Shown here: piece after piece, positions 60,440 through 64,000 of the stretch | How the letters are laid out: every line of letters starts with the position of its first letter | Position numbering within the stretch: position 1 is the stretch's first letter | Source: Sisyra terminalis | Taxonomy: Eukaryota > Arthropoda > Insecta > Neuroptera > Sisyridae | Reading direction: 5' to 3' | Assembly: GCA_958496175.1 (NCBI GenBank) | Contig: OY292275.1 | Span: 16,926,001 to 16,990,000, forward strand | Length of the DNA: 64,000 nt | Translations under genes and position numbers: made by a program | Notes under the pieces: generated by a model | The model's database searches: none | Seen by the model: only the letters and a program-made list of their open reading frames with translations | What the model was told of the DNA's origin: nothing

Positions 60440-61255
60440 GTTTTTTGAATTTTGATATGCATTTTCATCTTCAAAATTTTCTTCCATCATATTAACATTT
60501 CTCGTCTTTGTTTTATTGTAGCAAACTTCTGCAGGATGATAACGCTTTGGTTTTCCCAGTGCTTCACATATCTTACACGGATAATTTGTTCGTCTCTCTC
60601 CATGGTTTCTCTTCTCTATTATATTCTCTTGATGTTCTCTTTTCTTTATAACTGCGAAACTTTTCTTTTTGTCAAAATTGAATCTTCTAAGTTCATTCAT
60701 CAGGTCTTCTGTTGTAAATATTTTTTCTTTATCTAAGCTCTCTTGAATGTGAGTTGGTAGTTTTACTACAATATGATTTATTCTCGATTGCTCCGTCATT
60801 CCTAGTTCAGAATCCAAAAGAAGATTTTCCTTTTTTAGGGCAAAATCTAATAGCGACCCCGAAATATATTTATATTCATATGCGAATTGTATTGATCGCC
60901 AATCTTTATCCGCATATGTCCTTATGAATGATTCTTTCCATGTTGTCCATGTACCTTGAATGGTTAATTTTCTAAATGTTGCCCGATACCAATCCTTTGA
61001 ATTACCTTCCAAAAACAATCGTAAAACTTGTATTTTACTTTCATCAGTATTGATTTGATTTCGGATACATTCTTTTTCAAATAGTTCTAACCACTCTTCT
61101 ACATTTCCTTTACCTTCAAATTTTTCTATGATGAAGTGATTCTGAATTTGGCTTATATTTACATTTTTCTTTTCTTCTAATTTAGTTGTGAGTTTCTCAA
61201 TCAATGATAATAGCTCTATTTCTCTTTCATTTGGTTTATTTGCACGTTTTGGCAT
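60434..61255 (-). CDS. gag: Ty3/gypsy Gag (capsid-nucleocapsid)
   Basis: 273 codons from ATG 61255, the first ATG after the primer-binding site and about 25 bases downstream of it. Gag forms the virus-like particle that packages element RNA. The N-terminus is a charged predicted helix (1-30). A capsid-like region follows, with NVEEWLELFE (51-60), a conserved retrotransposon-gag pattern, and FLEGNSKDWY (81-90), where 'L.G.A..W' is usual. Near the C-terminus a single zinc-binding motif has the unusual spacing CX2CX9HX4C (Cys227, Cys230, His240, Cys245) and sits in a basic stretch that would bind RNA. It ends two codons after a -1 slippery heptamer. The length is typical of small insect Ty3/gypsy Gags. 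Confidence 0.9.
   Translation of the reverse strand: MPKRANKPNEREIELLSLIEKLTTKLEEKKNVNISQIQNHFIIEKFEGKGNVEEWLELFEKECIRNQINTDESKIQVLRLFLEGNSKDWYRATFRKLTIQGTWTTWKESFIRTYADKDWRSIQFAYEYKYISGSLLDFALKKENLLLDSELGMTEQSRINHIVVKLPTHIQESLDKEKIFTTEDLMNELRRFNFDKKKSFAVIKKREHQENIIEKRNHGERRTNYPCKICEALGKPKRYHPAEVCYNKTKTRNVNMMEENFEDENAYQNSKNE
60440..60446 (-). promoter_or_regulatory. -1 ribosomal frameshift site A AAA AAC
   Basis: In the gag frame the codons read TCA AAA AAC GAG TAA, so A AAA AAC fits the canonical X XXY YYZ heptamer two codons before the stop. The -1 frame after it opens directly into protease-like sequence. A downstream stimulatory structure is not obvious; only a weak TAAT-ACGC-ATTA hairpin is visible about 20 bases on. 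Confidence 0.8.
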
Positions 61256-61270
61256 TTTGATTTTTGTTTT

Positions 61271-61280
61271 CTTTTAACCA
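61271..61280 (-). other. Candidate primer-binding site
   Basis: Three bases after the 5' LTR the element strand reads TGGTTAAAAG. TGG is the complement of a tRNA 3' CCA, as required for tRNA priming. I cannot match the remaining bases to a particular nuclear tRNA, so the primer is unidentified. Confidence 0.55.
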
Positions 61281-61283
61281 ATT

Positions 61284-61517
61284 TGTAATAGTGAATTCAG
61301 TAAAGACTTGACCAATGACTAAAAATATTTATTAAATAAATAAATCATACAATTAAATATGAAATCTTACCTAAAAATAATTGGTTAAAAAGTCCTTAAT
61401 TATATAGAGCACAAAATAAATTTAGAATGAATTTTATATGAATGTTTATAACAACTAAACAAGTTGGTAACCACCGTTATCACTTGTAATTTCTAAACAG
61501 GATACTCCCTGTTTACA
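61284..61517 (-). repeat. 5' LTR of the Ty3/gypsy element
   Basis: 234 bp, offset exactly 4123 bp from the 3' LTR. No difference from the 3' LTR was found by eye. It contains the presumed promoter (CTATATAATT, 61408-61399) and the AATAAA signal (61333-61328). Confidence 0.95.
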
Positions 61518-61521
61518 TATA

Positions 61522-62205
61522 TGAAGTAATTTACCAACGAAAACTTGCTGTCAATAGTTCTAACTTTAAAATTGCACCTTTTTGTCTTTAAAAGCGTAAA
61601 AATATTTACAATATTTTCAAGTTGACTTTTCTGTTTCTTTTAACAACAAGACTTCAAGTGCGCAAAAACTAACTTACTTGGTTGAAATTATTGGTTACCT
61701 ATTTTAAAGAAGAATATCTACCCTACATAATAGAGACGAATATTTATAAAGTTGAAATTGTTTTCTTGGATAATTAAAAATATATCCATTTATAAATCAA
61801 TTTTAAAGATCTTAATTCCATTCCATTCACCGTACACTTTTAAACGCGTAAACCAAAACAAAATATCAAAAAGAATTTAAAGCAGTCACTTATAAATTTT
61901 AGGAACAATACATTTTTATTATTATTATCGTATGATTCTATTATTATTCTAAAACTTCTAAAACAGACGTAAGTTAGCCAAAAAATTAGTTCAACCTATC
62001 CAATCCGGTATCATATTCAAAAAAAATTATTCATTAAAAAACACATATGATTTTATAAACAATAACAAAAACCAGAAACTACCAGTCTACCATAAAATAT
62101 AAATTGACATTGGCAACTTATCTATAAATACCACTATGAAAGAAACAATCAAGATTATAGAATATAATCTAATAACATCAAATATATAATTTATATATTT
62201 TTTGT
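61522..62205. other. AT-rich non-coding sequence
   Basis: Nothing recognised after the Ty3 insertion. Confidence 0.45.
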
Positions 62206-62285
62206 GAAATTTACTCGATACAAGATTCGAACTCAACAACTACTAGTTTTGAATCGGTCACTTAAACCACTTGACCACTAGTAGG
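62206..62285 (-). repeat. tRNA-derived SINE, head fragment
   Basis: On the minus strand 'gcctactagtggtcaagtggtttaagtgaccgattcaaaactagtag', then B-box-like GAGTTCGAATC and 'ttgtatcgagtaaatttc'. This B box is the best preserved in the window. The body and tail are missing. Confidence 0.75.
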
Positions 62286-64000
62286 CTTTCTAGTAACTTT
62301 GTACTGATGAAAATAATTTTGGCAATGGTATATACCTTTGTTGAATCTTTAAAGAACTTAATTATAATTAATAGAATATAGTTTATAATTTTTTATTGTT
62401 ATAAAAATTATAATAAATTTTAATTTTTATTAAATTCTAACACTAAAAATTAAATGGGAAAAATTATAACAGACATTAATCAAAGTTCTTATTGGCTCTT
62501 ATCATCCATAAAGAAATAAGTACGATTCATTTTATGCTTTACACTAAATATTTTACAAATTAAAACCGAATTACATAAAAAAACTTATTTTAGAATGACA
62601 TCTAAGAGTAAATCAATTTCCCCTAGTAAGTTTGTAAAATTAAAAAAAAATAATAACTGAAAGAATTTTCCTACAACAAAGTGCTTTAAAAATTGATTTT
62701 ATTGAATTTCATTTGACAAACTAAATTTCATAGTTACATCGTTTGTACATAATTTTAAGCGTTTTGGAAAATTTATAACTTTTAATAAGCTCATGGTCCT
62801 TTGTATACTAATGCGCAGCAAAAGGATCATGTTATTGGCCAATAGACGTCCCCAATAAATTAAACTAGTTTTGCAATCGAATAAATTTTATTATTGGAAA
62901 ATCAGGATCGCTACAACATGTAAGTATTGCAGCGACATTATTATAACAATCGCGGCAAATTATGATCAAAACTATGTATAATAACTAGTTTACACCCTTC
63001 CATGGTTATTATGATGGCAAGTGCTTATTTGCAAATGTTATTCAATTTATCGAATTGCAGATCTGGCGTATAAGCGGAGTATTGGTCGGGGTGAGGAATG
63101 TGGGCAGGGGGTGTTTGTAATTCGTGAGTGGGTGTTGTTGGGTTATGTATACTTATTGCTGTATCCCAAAACGGGAAGATGTTTTATTGGTACGTTGCGT
63201 TTATATATGAACTCATAACGATATATATTAGGGGTAGCTGGAAATTATTTCACAGATAATCTTGTTGTTTATATGTTTTATTATTAATTTTATATGGAAG
63301 AGAAACTAAATCAAAGAATTCAAATTTCATAAGCAAAGCGTAAGTTTTGACAGGGTGCATTCCCTATAAATAGTGAGTGCGAAAAAGCATCTTTTTCCCG
63401 TCTGGAGTTATATGACACGTTTGTTGTACTGTGTTCGCTTCGCTATTACAGAGATTTGCAACCTTTTATATTATGCACCATTCTGCCTTTGGTTCTATGA
63501 AAATTGTGACTGTTTCGTGTGTTTGCATAACAACTGCATCACTTTTCAAATCGTTTAGATATAGCATGTTCCATGCCGTCGAAACGCTTACTTTATCTAA
63601 ATATATTTTTGCTGAATCTAATCTTTTCAATTTTATGACTTAGTCCAGAACAAATACGAAAAAAGCTTTTGTTTAAAAAGTTTTGTAAATTCAATTATTT
63701 ACTTAGCAATAATATGAGGAAAACAACCGTTGGCATTAAATGAAAAGCGATGGTTTGCGTTTGTGAGAAATATATCAATGTTTTTTTTCGAGATACTCTC
63801 GCAGAGCTTTCGGCGATAAAATTTGCGTTGAGCGGGAAGATTTGGACGGGGTGAGTTTTTGACATGTATACGATATATCGAGTGCAACAGCCGCGAACTA
63901 TTACCGCCGCGGCCATACATTCCCGTTCCTAGCTCTGTCTAATTGCTGTAATAATGTGTAAATCACATGTGGATGTGAATATTGTACTAACTTATGGATT
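62286..64000. other. Non-coding sequence with GC-richer blocks
   Basis: AT-rich until about 62990, then higher complexity at 63020-63190 (G-rich plus strand) and 63800-63920. Frames of 61-73 codons overlap in different registers and show no domain, so none is called. Confidence 0.4.

Larger units (their letters stand above)
57157..61521 (-). mobile_element. Complete Ty3/gypsy LTR retrotransposon (Metaviridae)
   Basis: The element spans 57161-61517 (4357 bp) on the minus strand, flanked by TATA target duplications (57157-57160, 61518-61521). It has identical-looking 234-bp LTRs, a candidate primer-binding site, gag, protease-RT-RNase H-integrase, and a polypurine tract next to the 3' LTR. The domain order with integrase last is that of Ty3/gypsy. 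No envelope gene is present. LTR identity means the insertion is recent. The reading frame between gag and pol is interrupted near 60386-60397. The clade is not settled; the short LTRs and compact size fit small insect lineages such as the mdg3/micropia-like group, but this is a guess. Confidence 0.95.

Noticed and set aside
60452..60736. 94-codon plus-strand frame inside gag
   Set aside because: Shadow of gag; no independent features.
57161..61517. Endogenous retrovirus with envelope
   Set aside because: Pol ends about 20 bases before the 3' LTR; there is no room for an env frame.

Overview
The window looks like arthropod, most likely insect, nuclear DNA. It is very AT-rich, has no operon-like gene packing, and carries a mix of elements typical of insect genomes: a Ty3/gypsy LTR retrotransposon, Penelope-like relics, a mariner relic, a tRNA-derived SINE family, LINE relics and a probable Helitron. 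I found no convincing exon of a cellular gene. Apart from the two retrotransposon frames, open frames are short, lack recognisable domains and look like chance or parts of repeats. The species cannot be fixed from the sequence; a beetle is only a guess.

Layout. 0-3.3 kb: foldback repeats, including a 0.9 kb structure with about 140-bp tandem units, and an 823-bp element (2476-3298) with 260-bp inverted ends and a near-perfect 9-bp target duplication (Mutator-like style). 3.3-16.7 kb: mostly unique sequence with more GC-rich islands, plus SINE copies, a 353-bp tandem pair (9468-10172) and an inverted repeat pair (11918-12530). 16.7-32.9 kb: repeat-dense. It holds two Penelope-like (PLE) 3' ends with GIY-YIG endonuclease relics (17941-18325 minus, 26404-27015 plus), two hairpin-like structures each bearing a hammerhead-ribozyme motif in only one arm (22.2 kb, 28.3 kb), and a probable non-autonomous Helitron (31722-32858). 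32.9-57.1 kb: unique AT-rich DNA with scattered SINEs, a well-formed hammerhead motif (41139-41187 minus), two LINE fragments with an RNase H signature, and an internally deleted mariner (46944-47757). 57.16-61.52 kb: a structurally complete Ty3/gypsy element on the minus strand with identical 234-bp LTRs and TATA target duplications. 61.5-64 kb: unique sequence plus a SINE head.

The youngest and most complete unit is the Ty3/gypsy element. Its gag ends on a canonical -1 slippery heptamer (A AAA AAC). The protease start lies in the -1 frame, but the rest of protease-RT-RNase H-integrase lies one frame away, after a run of twelve A. The expected single frameshift is therefore interrupted by a one-base homopolymer difference: a mutation, an assembly error, or a second slippage site.

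The most unusual theme is the recurrence of hammerhead self-cleaving ribozyme motifs (CUGANGA - helix II - GAAAC) at three loci, all on the minus strand and in the same window as PLE endonuclease relics. This agrees with the known link between Penelope-like elements and short-helix-III hammerheads. In two of the three loci the motif sits in one arm of an inverted repeat whose other arm has lost it.
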